Made by a program: the position numbers and the translations under genes
Assembly (NCBI RefSeq): GCF_022548875.1
Contig: NZ_JAKZEW010000016.1
Location: forward strand, 432 to 64,431
DNA: 64,000 nt
From: Glycomyces sp. L485
Lineage (GTDB): Bacteria; Actinomycetota; Actinomycetes; Mycobacteriales; Micromonosporaceae
Direction of reading: 5' to 3'
Part shown: in pieces, positions 20,618 to 29,274 of the stretch
Position numbering within the stretch: position 1 is the stretch's first letter
Layout of the letters: each line of letters begins with the position of its first letter
Notes under the pieces: model-generated
Seen by the model: the letters and a program-made list of their open reading frames with translations, nothing else
What the model was told of the DNA's origin: nothing
Databases searched by the model: none

Positions 20618-21283
20618 ATGCGTTTGGTTGTGGCCCGTTGCTCGGTCGACTACACGGGGCGGCTCTCCGCCCACCTGCCCATGGCCCCGCGGCTCATCAT
20701 GATCAAGGCGGACGGGAGTGTGCTCGTCCACGCCGACGGCGGGTCGTACAAGCCGCTGAACTGGATGACGCCGCCCTGCACGGTCGTCGAGTCGGATTCG
20801 GCGTGGACCGTGACGTCGAAGAAGTCCGGAGACCAGCTCCAGATCACCATCGAGGAGATCCTGCACGACTCCTCGCATGAGCTCGGGACCGATCCGGGGC
20901 TGCAGAAGGACGGAGTCGAGGCGCACCTGCAGGAGCTGCTCGCCGCCGACACCGCCCCGCTCGGAAAGGGCTGGTCGCTGGTGCGTCGGGAGTATCCGAC
21001 CGCGATCGGGCCGGTGGACCTCATGTGCCGCGACTCCGACGGGAAGCACGTCGCCGTCGAGATCAAGCGGCGCGGCGAGATCGACGGCGTCGAGCAGTTG
21101 ACGCGGTACCTGGAGTTGCTCAACCGGGATCCGCTGCTGGCGCCGGTCGACGGGGTGTTCGCCGCGCAGGCCATCAAGCCGCAGGCGCGCGTGCTCGCCG
21201 AGGACCGCGGGATCCGGTGCGTGGTCCTGGATTACGACGACATGCGCGGGGCCGTCGACGAGTCGCAGCCACGGCTGTTCTGA
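20618..21283 (+). CDS. nucS: Mismatch-specific endonuclease NucS (EndoMS)
   Basis: 221 aa. The C-terminal half is a RecB-like nuclease with D134 (GPVDL) and the E148-x-K150 pair (VEIKRRG). It cuts both strands at mismatches and provides mismatch repair in actinobacteria that lack MutS/MutL. The last five residues, QPRLF, fit the QxxLF beta-clamp-binding consensus, as expected for clamp-stimulated bacterial NucS. ATG 20618 is preceded by a modest GGGTAGGG purine run. Length is normal. Confidence 0.93.
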   Translation: MRLVVARCSVDYTGRLSAHLPMAPRLIMIKADGSVLVHADGGSYKPLNWMTPPCTVVESDSAWTVTSKKSGDQLQITIEEILHDSSHELGTDPGLQKDGVEAHLQELLAADTAPLGKGWSLVRREYPTAIGPVDLMCRDSDGKHVAVEIKRRGEIDGVEQLTRYLELLNRDPLLAPVDGVFAAQAIKPQARVLAEDRGIRCVVLDYDDMRGAVDESQPRLF

Positions 21284-21288
21284 CAGAA

Positions 21289-21315
21289 GAGGGCCGCAGC
21301 GGTGCCGCGGCCCTC
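21289..21315. terminator. Bidirectional terminator between nucS and the 21329 gene
   Basis: GAGGGCCGC (21289-21297) pairs perfectly with GCGGCCCTC (21307-21315) around a 9-nt loop, between two converging genes. T-runs are weak on both sides. Confidence 0.7.
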
Positions 21316-21328
21316 AACGACGGAATCC

Positions 21329-21736
21329 TCAGAGGTTCTCCAGGTCTTCGATGAGCTGGTCGCACTCCTCTTGAGACAGGCCCTGCTCCTCGCACTGCGC
21401 CCGGTACTCGTCGCGGTACTCGTTGACGGCGTCGTTTACGACGTTGACGACGAAGATGTTGATCGCGATTGCGACGCCGATGGCGAGGACGCCGAGGATG
21501 ATTCCGGTCAAGCCGGTGCCCTTGCCCTTGCCCCCGCGCTTGCCGGAGACGACGACGGCGACGATGCCGAAGATGAGGGCGAGGATGGCCAGGATGATCC
21601 CGACCACGTTGATGATGGGGATCACGCCGAGCACGAGGCCGATGATGCCGAGGACGAGGGCGGTGACGCCGAAGCCGTTACCCTGTTTCTGGACTGGCTG
21701 GGCAGGTTCGGCGGGCGGGGCGGGCGGGTAAGTCAC
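21329..21736 (-). CDS. Small DUF4190-like membrane protein
   Basis: 135 aa. A proline-rich N-terminus (about 20 residues) precedes two hydrophobic Gly/Ile/Val-rich segments (about 22-65) and a third (about 75-100), and the protein ends with an acidic tail containing two Cys (CEEQGLSQEEC). The arrangement resembles DUF4190 proteins common in Gram-positives, function unknown. GTG 21736 follows GAGGAG. It lies convergent to nucS and alone. Confidence 0.75.
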   Translation of the reverse strand: MTYPPAPPAEPAQPVQKQGNGFGVTALVLGIIGLVLGVIPIINVVGIILAILALIFGIVAVVVSGKRGGKGKGTGLTGIILGVLAIGVAIAINIFVVNVVNDAVNEYRDEYRAQCEEQGLSQEECDQLIEDLENL

Positions 21737-21894
21737 GGGGGACTCCTCAGATTTCTAGGGATCAATTCGTTCGGGCGGAACATCGTGATTTTAGTGGGTC
21801 GGCGCGAGCACTGAGCCGTCCCAATGCCTCTGTACACGAGAGAGGCTCATCACTTCAGCGATCCGGGTCGGCGTCGTCGCAGACCGTGACAGTC

Positions 21895-23973
21895 CTATTC
21901 GGCGCGGCGCAGGCGCAGGATCGCCGAATCCCAGTCGGTGTCGGCCCACCGCAGCGGCAGGCCATGGGCATGAAGGCCGGCGCCCCAATGGATCTCCCCG
22001 GTGTCCTCGTCGACCCAGCGTGAGCCTGCCGCGACCGCGGCGGGCCGCAGCGGCGCCTGCGGGCGGTTGAACCGCGACGGGGTCTTGAACGCCAGCACCA
22101 CGATCCGGTCGCCCAGGACATATTGGACGCCGGTCAGCTGCTCGGTCTCGGGGTCGCCCAAGCGGTACTGGGCGCCGTGCTGCACCACGGCCCGGATGTC
22201 CTTGTAGACGGCAACGTGCTCGGCGGCCTCGTCGAGCTCGGCGTCACTCCACTCGGACAGGTCGCCGCCCACGGCGAGCAGTCCGGCGCCGGCCACCTGG
22301 AACCGGAACCGGAGCGTGGTCACCCGCCTGGTGAACGGGTTCGGCACGTCGGTCACCCACGCGCCCATGGCCCTCGCCGGGTAGGCCTGGCTGAAGCCGT
22401 GCTGGATCGCGACGCGGTCACCGGCGTCGGTGTTGTCCGAGGTCCACACCTGGTCGACGTAGCGCAGGATGCCCGGGTCGACACGTGCCGCCCCGCCTGC
22501 GCAGCCCTCGATCCGCACATGCGGGTGTGCCTCGCGGAGTTTGCGCTTGAGCTCGTAGACGGCCTTGACGTGGTCGATGTAGACGCGGTCGGGGTCGGTC
22601 CCGTCGGGCCGCCCGACCTCGGTGAAGGGCCGGTTGTGGTCCCACTTGAGGAAGTCGATGTCGTTGTCGCCGAGGAGCTTGTCGAGCGTCGCGAAGGCCC
22701 ATGCGGCGACCTCGGCCCGGGAGTAGTCGAGCACGAGCTGGGCGCGCAGCTCGGTGCGGTCCCTGCCGGTCTGGTGGATCGCCCAGTCGGGGTGGGCGCG
22801 GTACAGGTCCGAGTCGGGGTTGACCATCTCCGGTTCGATCCACAGCCCGAACTTCATGCCTTTGGCGTGGACGGCGTCGATGAGCGGCTTCAGGCCGTTC
22901 GGGAAGCGGTCGGGGTTGGGCCACCAGTCGCCGAGCCCGGCGGTGTCGGAGGTGCGGGAGCCGAACCAGGCGTCGTCGATGACGAACTGCTCGCAGCCGA
23001 TCCGGGCCGCGAGGTCGACCAGCGGCATCTGCTTCTTCTCCGAGACGTCGAAGGTAACCGCCTCCCAGGAGTTGAACAGGACCGGGGCGTCCTCTTCGGC
23101 GGTCGGCATGACGTGCCGCCGCAGGTGCTCGTGCCAGGCGCGGGAGGCCCCGCCGAAGCCGTCGGCGCTGTAGTGCGCGGAGTAGACGGGGGTCTCCCAG
23201 GCCTCCCCGGCCTCGAGGTGCCAGCGCAGGCCTTCCTGCCCGGCGCCGCCGGTGAGGGTCAGGCGTCCCTGGGTGGAGCGCCGGATCTGTACGCGCCACG
23301 ACCCGGACCAGGCGAGTGCCGAGGAGTAGACCTCGCCGCCGGTCTCGGTGGCGGTGCCGTCGTCGATCAAGCACCACGGGTTGGCCTGGTGGCTGGTGTT
23401 GCCGCGACGCGAGCCGAGAAGCGTCTCGCCGACGGGCAGCTCGACGCGCCGCAGTTGCCATTCGGCGGCCCATTCGCCGGACAGGTGCGAGAGCCGGTAG
23501 TCCTTCCAGTGCGGCAGGGTCCAAGCCGCCGAGTCGAAGCGGCCGATCTCGACGGGGGCGCCGGTTTCCAGGACGGCCCATCGGTCGATGACGCCGGTGT
23601 TCCAGATCCGGTAGTGCAGCGTCAGGGCGAGTTCGCGATCGGTGAAGACGATCGCGAGGTGGTCGCCGTCGACGGTGTGGTCACGGTAGTTCCAGGCGAA
23701 GCCCTTGGCGCCGTCGGGGTGCCGCAGTTGGAGCGACGGGGTGGCGAACTGTGGCCCGAGCTCGCCGAGGAGTTCGACGCCGTTGTGGATCCTGTCGTCG
23801 AAGGAGTACTCCTCGCCGCGGTCGCGGAGCAGTCCGGCGACGGCCCCGTCGGGGATCGGCGGGCCCCAGTAGTACTGCCGGGGCATGCCCTGGTCGCAGA
23901 GCCCGACGACATAGGAGTGGCCGGGCCCGGAGAGGTGCCAGGCGCCTGCGGCTTCGTCGAAGCTGATGGTCAT
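21895..23973 (-). CDS. Alpha-galactosidase, GH36 (second)
   Basis: 692 aa, the standard size of AgaA/RafA-type GH36 enzymes. N-terminal beta-supersandwich, then a barrel with FVIDDAWFG, WIEPEMVNPDSDLY, the nucleophile Asp in FLKWDHNR (about D445), EGCAGGAARVD, and the acid/base Asp in WTSDNTD (about D513). Its motif spelling (KWD, EGCAGG) differs from the first GH36 (KLD, ENCSSG), so they belong to different subgroups and are not recent duplicates. ATG 23973 follows AAGGAG. No signal peptide. An operator of the shared regulon lies about 40 bp upstream, linking it to the importer and lyase-like genes although unrelated genes lie between. Confidence 0.93.
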   Translation of the reverse strand: MTISFDEAAGAWHLSGPGHSYVVGLCDQGMPRQYYWGPPIPDGAVAGLLRDRGEEYSFDDRIHNGVELLGELGPQFATPSLQLRHPDGAKGFAWNYRDHTVDGDHLAIVFTDRELALTLHYRIWNTGVIDRWAVLETGAPVEIGRFDSAAWTLPHWKDYRLSHLSGEWAAEWQLRRVELPVGETLLGSRRGNTSHQANPWCLIDDGTATETGGEVYSSALAWSGSWRVQIRRSTQGRLTLTGGAGQEGLRWHLEAGEAWETPVYSAHYSADGFGGASRAWHEHLRRHVMPTAEEDAPVLFNSWEAVTFDVSEKKQMPLVDLAARIGCEQFVIDDAWFGSRTSDTAGLGDWWPNPDRFPNGLKPLIDAVHAKGMKFGLWIEPEMVNPDSDLYRAHPDWAIHQTGRDRTELRAQLVLDYSRAEVAAWAFATLDKLLGDNDIDFLKWDHNRPFTEVGRPDGTDPDRVYIDHVKAVYELKRKLREAHPHVRIEGCAGGAARVDPGILRYVDQVWTSDNTDAGDRVAIQHGFSQAYPARAMGAWVTDVPNPFTRRVTTLRFRFQVAGAGLLAVGGDLSEWSDAELDEAAEHVAVYKDIRAVVQHGAQYRLGDPETEQLTGVQYVLGDRIVVLAFKTPSRFNRPQAPLRPAAVAAGSRWVDEDTGEIHWGAGLHAHGLPLRWADTDWDSAILRLRRAE

Positions 23974-24011
23974 GATCGCTCCTTGTGTTCGAACCGGCCC
24001 AGTGTGCCATT

Positions 24012-24025
24012 GGATAACGGTATCC
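24012..24025. promoter_or_regulatory. Operator between the second GH36 gene and manC
   Basis: GGATAACGGTATCC is a near-perfect palindrome of the regulon type in the 110-bp divergent gap. It is 38 bp from the GH36 start and 58 bp from manC, so GH36 is the expected target. Confidence 0.7.
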
Positions 24026-24083
24026 CTGGTTATGCGTCCACCGGGTGAACGGCCACGCGGGGATGGCATGCAAGACTATTGGC

Positions 24084-25172
24084 ATGCTTCACGCGGTGGT
24101 CCCCGCAGGCGGTTCCGGAACTCGGCTCTGGCCCCTGTCTCGCGCGCAACGGCCCAAGTTCCTGCTGCCGTTGACCGGCTCCGAGTCCTCCCTCCTCCAG
24201 TCCACGGTCGAGCGGGTCCGCGTGCTCTCCCGCCCCGACCACGTCTACGTCGTCACCGGCACCGCCCACGCCGTCGACGTCGCCAGGCAGTTGCCGGACG
24301 TGCCCGGTGACAACATCCTCGTCGAGCCCTCTCCGCGGGACTCGGCCGCCGCGATCAGTCTGGCCGCCGCGGTCATCGCCGAGCGCGACCCCGGCGCGAT
24401 CATGGGCTCCTTCGCCGCCGACCACTTCGTCCCCGACGCCGAGGCGTTCGCCAAGACCGTCGAGCGGGCCATGGAGTTGGCCGCCACCGGCCTGCTCATG
24501 ACCATCGGCATCAACCCGACCGGGCCCGACACCGGCCTCGGCTACCTGCGCCTCGGCGAGAGGGTCGGGCCGGGCTTCAAGCTGGCCGCGTTCGTGGAGA
24601 AGCCCGACCAGGTGTCCGCCGTCGAGTACGTCTCCTCGGGCAACTACCTGTGGAACGCGGGCATGTTCGTCTGGCGCGTGGACGTCTTCCTCGACGAGCT
24701 CGCCCGCCACCGCCCGGCCCTGCACGATGCGGTGCGGACCCTCGCCGCCGCTTGGGACTCGAACGGCCGCGACGCCCTGTTCGGCGAGCTGTGGCCGACG
24801 CTGGAGAAGATCTCGATCGACTACGCGGTCATGGAGCCGGCCGCGGCCTCCGGCAAGGTCGGCGTCGTCCCCGGCGACTTCGACTGGCACGACGTCGGCG
24901 ACTACGACACGCTCGGGCAGGTCCTCAAAGCCGCCGACCGGGTCGGAAACGTCGTCGTCGAGCACTCGGGCTCGGGCGAGGTACTGCTGACCGAGTCGAA
25001 GCGCAATGTGGTGGTGCCCTCCTCGGGGCGTCTGGTCGCCACCGTCGGAGTCGACGACCTCATCATCGTCGACACCCCCGACGCGCTCCTGGTGTGCCCG
25101 AGGGACCGGGCCCAGGAGGTCAAGGGCGTGGTGGAGGAACTGAAACAGGCGTCCAGGACCGATCTGGTCTAA
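24084..25172 (+). CDS. manC: Mannose-1-phosphate guanylyltransferase
   Basis: 362 aa. Converts mannose-1-phosphate and GTP to GDP-mannose for cell-envelope mannosides and glycoproteins. The nucleotide-binding signature GGSGTRLWPLSR is at residues 9-20 with catalytic-type K25 (RPK), and the sugar-binding FVEKP is at 170-174. Single-domain enzyme, lacking the C-terminal isomerase domain of bifunctional forms. ATG 24084 is chosen because the family begins directly with this loop; there is no clear ribosome site. It starts the mannose gene block that also holds manB and manA. Confidence 0.92.
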   Translation: MLHAVVPAGGSGTRLWPLSRAQRPKFLLPLTGSESSLLQSTVERVRVLSRPDHVYVVTGTAHAVDVARQLPDVPGDNILVEPSPRDSAAAISLAAAVIAERDPGAIMGSFAADHFVPDAEAFAKTVERAMELAATGLLMTIGINPTGPDTGLGYLRLGERVGPGFKLAAFVEKPDQVSAVEYVSSGNYLWNAGMFVWRVDVFLDELARHRPALHDAVRTLAAAWDSNGRDALFGELWPTLEKISIDYAVMEPAAASGKVGVVPGDFDWHDVGDYDTLGQVLKAADRVGNVVVEHSGSGEVLLTESKRNVVVPSSGRLVATVGVDDLIIVDTPDALLVCPRDRAQEVKGVVEELKQASRTDLV

Positions 25173-25180
25173 TACCGGCC

Positions 25181-25690
25181 ATGCCGTCATCGCAACGCAG
25201 CCGCACCGTCGTCGCACTCGTCCTACTCGCCTGCGCCGCGGTGTTCATCGCAGTGGCCCTCTCGCAGTGGATCTACGGTGCGGGCCTCGATCCGCGCGAC
25301 GACTACGGCTCGCGCGCGGCCGGAATCGAGTTCACCGACACCGCCCGCAGCACCCTGTTCTCGTTCGTCCCCGTGGCGGCGCCGGCCCTCGCGGTCTTCC
25401 TACGACCCGGACGAGTGATTCGGCGCCTTGCCCGAATCGCTTACGCCTTCTACATCGTTATCGGTGTGCTGCTGGCGTTGTCGGCGGCGTTGTACGGATA
25501 CGACGATGCGACCCAACTCGCCTCGCTGGGGCGGGTGTGGATCGACGACCGCGCCGCGACCGAGCGGCTGCTCCTTGATGGAGTGTGGTTGGTCCTGGCC
25601 GGCGTGGGTCTGATGTCCGTGCGATGGAACCGCATACAGGAGAAATCCTCTATTGTGCCGCAAGAAAAGCAAGACCCCCCGAAGGAGTGA
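25181..25690 (+). CDS. Hypothetical four-helix membrane protein
   Basis: 169 aa with about four hydrophobic segments (near 10-30, 58-75, 85-105 and 130-148) and a short charged C-terminal tail. ATG 25181 lies 8 nt after the manC stop, so it is probably the second cistron. I recognise no family. The reading frame continues upstream through manC in another frame, but the hydrophobic pattern begins only at this ATG. Confidence 0.65.
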   Translation: MPSSQRSRTVVALVLLACAAVFIAVALSQWIYGAGLDPRDDYGSRAAGIEFTDTARSTLFSFVPVAAPALAVFLRPGRVIRRLARIAYAFYIVIGVLLALSAALYGYDDATQLASLGRVWIDDRAATERLLLDGVWLVLAGVGLMSVRWNRIQEKSSIVPQEKQDPPKE

Positions 25691-25995
25691 GTCTGAGGGG
25701 TCCTTCCATCGCTCGGATCACTGTGCGCTATCGTCTGATATCGAAACGTTATCGAATAGCGATGAGCACTCATCGTCCATCGAGATGAGCAAGGCGGCGC
25801 GACCCCAACTTCAGGTCGCCCGCGGGCACCAGGACCTCAATCGCATGCGGCAGGCCGGCGGCGCCGCATTAATGGGTCGTACGCGCGGCTGGGGAGGGGC
25901 GCGTTCGATCCTCGGGTCTGACATCCGGTGCCGTGCAAGTGATTGCAGGGGGTAGCACCGGCTCGACCGGTGCGCATACGAGGAGGCGGACGTAT
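25691..25995. promoter_or_regulatory. whiB upstream region with two inverted repeats
   Basis: 305 bp without a gene. CGATGAG (25760-25766) and CTCATCG (25769-25775) form a 16-bp palindrome. GCACCGG (25955-25961) and CCGGTGC (25967-25973) can form a 5'-leader hairpin just ahead of the strong AGGAGG at 25981-25986. No promoter boxes are assigned with confidence. Long leaders with hairpins are common for whiB genes. Confidence 0.5.
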
Positions 25996-26427
25996 ATGGA
26001 CGGCCGTGACTACCTGGCCGACCTATTGGGCAACGTTCCGGAGTGGCAGGTTCGCGCGCTGTGCGCGCAGACCGACCCGGAGGCGTTCTTCCCCGAAAAA
26101 GGGGGGTCGACGCGCGATGCGAAACGCATATGCGCCCGATGCGAGGTCAAAGAAAACTGTCTACAGTACGCACTCGAACACGATGAACGATTCGGCATCT
26201 GGGGCGGCTTGTCGGAGCGCGAGCGTCGCAAGATCAAACGCCAGGCCCGCGAGGCCGCCCGCAGGCGGGCGGAGCGCGCCATGCCCGTGGTGGTGTGCAT
26301 GCCGACCCCGATGATCAACCCCGAGCTGGAGCCGCAGACGGCCCTCGTTCCCGAACCGATGCCCGTGGGCTCGGTGCTGGCCGAGGAGCGGTCGACCGAA
26401 CGCGACCGCGTTCCGGTGGCGGCCTAG
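25996..26427 (+). CDS. whiB2: WhiB-family iron-sulfur transcription factor (WhiB2/WhmD-like)
   Basis: 143 aa. The four cluster-binding cysteines are C23, C46, C49 and C55 (C-x2-C-x5-C), followed by the GIWGG turn at 67-71 and a basic stretch, RRKIKRQAREAARRR. WhiB proteins bind a [4Fe-4S] cluster and the primary sigma factor; WhiB2/WhmD acts in septation. Subgroup assignment rests on position next to manC and the metallopeptidase-like and DUF3499 genes, the place of whiB2 in mycobacteria and streptomycetes. AGGAGG is 9 nt before the ATG. The C-terminal 45 residues are low-complexity. Confidence 0.9.
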   Translation: MDGRDYLADLLGNVPEWQVRALCAQTDPEAFFPEKGGSTRDAKRICARCEVKENCLQYALEHDERFGIWGGLSERERRKIKRQAREAARRRAERAMPVVVCMPTPMINPELEPQTALVPEPMPVGSVLAEERSTERDRVPVAA

Positions 26428-26451
26428 GGAACCAGCCGAGAAAGCACGTGA

Positions 26452-26477
26452 GGGGTGGGACAGCGTCGTCCCACCCC
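26452..26477. terminator. Bidirectional terminator between whiB2 and the metallopeptidase-like gene
   Basis: GGGGTGGGAC (26452-26461) pairs perfectly with GTCCCACCCC (26468-26477) around a 6-nt loop, between two convergent genes. Confidence 0.8.
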
Positions 26478-26495
26478 CGCGCTCTTCCCATGGGA

Positions 26496-26927
26496 TTATG
26501 GCTCCAGGTCTTCGGGCGGCAGGTTCAGCAGCGACGCGAGCTCCTCGGCGAGGACGCTGTAGACCAACATCTCCAACTCCAGCCGCGCGACCGCCCGCAG
26601 CTCGATCGGCCTGCGGTACAGCACGATCCGCGGTGCGGCGGCACTCGTCCCAGGCCGGGCCGGATACAGCTTCGCCAGCGGAACCCCGCGGTCCTCGACG
26701 ATGTCGGCGTCGTACTCCCGCGACGGCGGCGGGACCTCGTCCACGGCGAACTCGATGTGCCGCAGACTCGTGAACTTCGGCCCCAACGACTCGGCAAGGT
26801 GCCGCTCGATCGCCACCACCGTCTCCATGACCAGGGCATCGAACTCCTCGACGGGCGTGCGCCGCATCGGCAGGGCCCTCGGCGCCAACGGCCCCCGCAT
26901 ACCCCGCCCGTGACGATCTCTCCGCAT
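26496..26927 (-). CDS. Metallopeptidase-family (zincin-like) protein, Rv3259 type
   Basis: 143 aa. Fits the small zincin-like family found beside whiB2 (Rv3259 in M. tuberculosis). The usual HExxH site is not visible: the corresponding helix reads VLAEELASLLNLPPEDLEP, so it is probably inactive as a peptidase. The first 20 residues are Arg-rich and variable. AAGGTGG precedes the ATG. It is convergent with whiB2. The assignment rests on synteny and the C-terminal pattern. Confidence 0.72.
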   Translation of the reverse strand: MRRDRHGRGMRGPLAPRALPMRRTPVEEFDALVMETVVAIERHLAESLGPKFTSLRHIEFAVDEVPPPSREYDADIVEDRGVPLAKLYPARPGTSAAAPRIVLYRRPIELRAVARLELEMLVYSVLAEELASLLNLPPEDLEP

Positions 26928-27212
26928 GCGCCCACCTTAAGTGGTCTCGTGTGATCTTTAACGGCCCGTATCCGGCCCGTTCTCCGCCTCGCCGCGTCGT
27001 CGAAGGTCTGGTCGCAGCCTCGTGGCACCCGGTCCTCCTCCGCCCTCTTGGCGAAGCCTGCGAGCCATGGACTGGCATTGCGAGGAGACGAATGGCCTCG
27101 GATCCAGCCACGCCCGAACCACACGTCACCTCCTGGCCTCCATTGAGACTAATCGGCCCTCCCGACTGCTCAGCGCCACCGAGTTCGATACCACGAGTGG
27201 TAGTTTCGTGGT

Positions 27213-27647
27213 GTGAGGTCGGATCGGCGTTGCTCCCGGAACGGCTGCCGCCAGCCCGCGGTGGCCACATTGACATATATCTACTCTGATTCAACGGCTG
27301 TGGTGGGCCCGCTCGCGACGACACGCGAGCCCCACAGCTATGACCTGTGCGATACCCACGCACGTCGGCTCACCGTGCCCCACGGATGGGAACTGGTCCG
27401 ACACCAGGGCGATTACACGGCGCCGATGCCCACCGACGACGACCTGGTGGCCCTGGCCAACGCCGTCCGCGAAGCGGCCACCACCGAGCGGGCCGAGCCC
27501 GAACCGGACCCGGCGAAGCCCTCCGGCCGTCAACTCGGCGAGCCGCCCGAACCGGCGCCGCGCCAGGGCATGCGCCCCACCGCGCCGCCTATGAGCGCCA
27601 GGAGGCACCTCCGGGTAGTCTCTGGCGACGAGGACGCGGGGCGTTAG
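27213..27647 (+). CDS. DUF3499-family protein with zinc-type Cys/His motif
   Basis: 144 aa. CSRNGC (C7, C12) and CDTH (C46, H49) look like one zinc site; the second half is proline-rich and variable. Family members sit between whiB2 and manB across actinobacteria (Rv3258c type) and have no known function. No ribosome site is visible, but TAGTTT at 27201-27206 ends 6 nt before GTG 27213, the spacing of a -10 box for a leaderless mRNA. An inverted repeat (27190-27196 with 27206-27212) abuts the start. Confidence 0.82.
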   Translation: MRSDRRCSRNGCRQPAVATLTYIYSDSTAVVGPLATTREPHSYDLCDTHARRLTVPHGWELVRHQGDYTAPMPTDDDLVALANAVREAATTERAEPEPDPAKPSGRQLGEPPEPAPRQGMRPTAPPMSARRHLRVVSGDEDAGR

Positions 27648-27709
27648 TCTCGTTACACCGGCTCCGCGCAAGACCTGCTACTGGACCTCTGAAAGGCGGA
27701 CACACTCAC

Positions 27710-29089
27710 GTGGCTCCCCAGCTCAGCGATTTCGTGAAGGCCTACGACGTCCGAGGACTCGTCGGCTCCCAGCTCACACCGGAGGTCATGGAGGCCATCG
27801 GTGCGGCCGCCGTGGCGGTGACCGGCGAGCGGACCTGGGCCGTCGGCCACGACATGCGCGACTCGGGCCCGGGCTTCGCAGAGGCCTTCGCCCGCGGAGC
27901 CACCGCCGCCGGAGCGGACGTCATCGAGGCCGGGCTGTGCTCGACCGACATGCTGTACTACATCGCCGGGGCCCGCGACGTGGCCGGCGCGATGTTCACC
28001 GCCAGCCACAACCCGGCCGAGTACAACGGCTTGAAAATGTGCCTGCCCGCGGCCCGCCCCATCGGCCTCGACACGGGGCTGGCCGACATCCGCGACAAGG
28101 CGCAGGCGATCCTCGACGGCGAGACCGCCCCGACCAGCGAGACGCCGGGCACGGTCCATTCGGAGGACTTCCTCAGCGGTTACGCCGCCTACATGCGCGG
28201 GCTGGTGGATCTGTCGCGCATCCGACCGCTGAAGATAGTCGTCGACGCCGGCAACGGGATGGGCGGCTACACCGTCCCCGCCGTCCTGGGCGACCAGATC
28301 CTCGGCGCGCTGCCGCTGGAGATCGACCCGATGTACTTCGAGCTCGACGGCACCTTCCCCAACCACGAGGCCAACCCCCTTGAACCGGCGAACATCGTCG
28401 ACCTCCAGGCCCGCGTCCGCGAGACCGACGCCGACCTGGGCCTGGCCTTCGACGGCGACGCCGACCGCTGCTTCGTCGTCGACGCGAACGGCGACCCGGT
28501 CACGCCCTCGGCGATCACCGCGCTCATCGCCACGCGCGAGCTGGGGCAGAACCACGGCGGCGTCATCTGCCACAACCTCATCTGTTCCAAGGCCGTCCCC
28601 GAGATCGTCGCCGAGCACGGCGGGAGGCCGGTGCGCACCCGTGTCGGACACTCCTACATCAAGGCCGTCATGGCCTCTGAGCAGGCCGTCTTCGGCGGCG
28701 AGCACTCGGGCCACTACTACTTCCGCGAGTTCTGGTACGCCGACACCGGCATGCTCGCGGCGATGCACGTCCTGGCGGCCGTAGGCGATTCGGGCAAGAA
28801 CCTGGCCGAGCTCTCCGAAGAATTCGTCCGCTACGTGCCCTCCGGCGAGATCAATTCGAAGGTCATCGACGTACACGCGAAGATCGACGAGGTCGCCGCC
28901 CACTACGAGAGCGTCGGCGGCGCAGAGACCGACCGGCTCGACGGCCTCACCGTCAGCTTCGAGGACGGCTCGTGGGCGAACCTGCGGCCGTCGAACACCG
29001 AGCCGCTGCTGCGGCTCAACGTCGAAGGCCCCGACCAGGTCTCGATGGAACGGCTGCGCGACGACATCCTCCGCATCGTTAGGAACTGA
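27710..29089 (+). CDS. manB: Phosphomannomutase/phosphoglucomutase
   Basis: 459 aa. Interconverts mannose-6-phosphate and mannose-1-phosphate, feeding ManC. The phosphorylated serine is in TASHNP (S99), the Mg2+ loop is DGDADR (D248, D250, D252), the sugar-binding loop is GGEHSGHYYFR, and the phosphate loop is RPSNTEPLLR. These are the four hallmarks of the alpha-phosphohexomutase family in normal order. GTG 27710 gives the usual N-terminus just before KAYDVRG. The Trm112-like gene starts 4 nt after its stop. Confidence 0.94.
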   Translation: MAPQLSDFVKAYDVRGLVGSQLTPEVMEAIGAAAVAVTGERTWAVGHDMRDSGPGFAEAFARGATAAGADVIEAGLCSTDMLYYIAGARDVAGAMFTASHNPAEYNGLKMCLPAARPIGLDTGLADIRDKAQAILDGETAPTSETPGTVHSEDFLSGYAAYMRGLVDLSRIRPLKIVVDAGNGMGGYTVPAVLGDQILGALPLEIDPMYFELDGTFPNHEANPLEPANIVDLQARVRETDADLGLAFDGDADRCFVVDANGDPVTPSAITALIATRELGQNHGGVICHNLICSKAVPEIVAEHGGRPVRTRVGHSYIKAVMASEQAVFGGEHSGHYYFREFWYADTGMLAAMHVLAAVGDSGKNLAELSEEFVRYVPSGEINSKVIDVHAKIDEVAAHYESVGGAETDRLDGLTVSFEDGSWANLRPSNTEPLLRLNVEGPDQVSMERLRDDILRIVRN

Positions 29090-29093
29090 AAGC

Positions 29094-29270
29094 ATGCCCG
29101 TCTCCCCCGCGCCCGTCCTGCTCGAACTGCTGCGCTGCCCGGACCCCCACCACGCCCCGCTCGCTTACGACCGCGAGGCGAACTGCCTCACCTGCTCTCA
29201 GTGCGACAAGGTGTTCCGAGTCGAAGACGGCATCCCCGTGATGCTGCTCGACTCCGTCAAGGAGGAATGA
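29094..29270 (+). CDS. Trm112-like small zinc-type protein
   Basis: 58 aa: LLELLRCPDPHHAPL, then CLTCSQC and a conserved-looking VEDGIPVML end. This is the Trm112p-like/YcaR pattern (about 60 aa, Cys pairs that may bind zinc). Eukaryotic Trm112 activates methyltransferases; bacterial roles are mostly unknown. ATG 29094 is 4 nt after the manB stop, and the SIS gene starts 4 nt after its stop, so it is inside the manB-SIS transcript. Confidence 0.85.
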   Translation: MPVSPAPVLLELLRCPDPHHAPLAYDREANCLTCSQCDKVFRVEDGIPVMLLDSVKEE

Positions 29271-29274
29271 GAAG

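Noticed and set aside
25739-25760. GATATC and GTTATC near whiB that resemble LacI half-sites
   Set aside because: The half-sites have the wrong spacing and are not arranged as the 14-bp palindrome with central CG.
26928-27189. Coding region between the metallopeptidase-like and DUF3499 genes
   Set aside because: Reading frames are low-complexity and mutually overlapping, without ribosome sites. I see nothing supported in this stretch.
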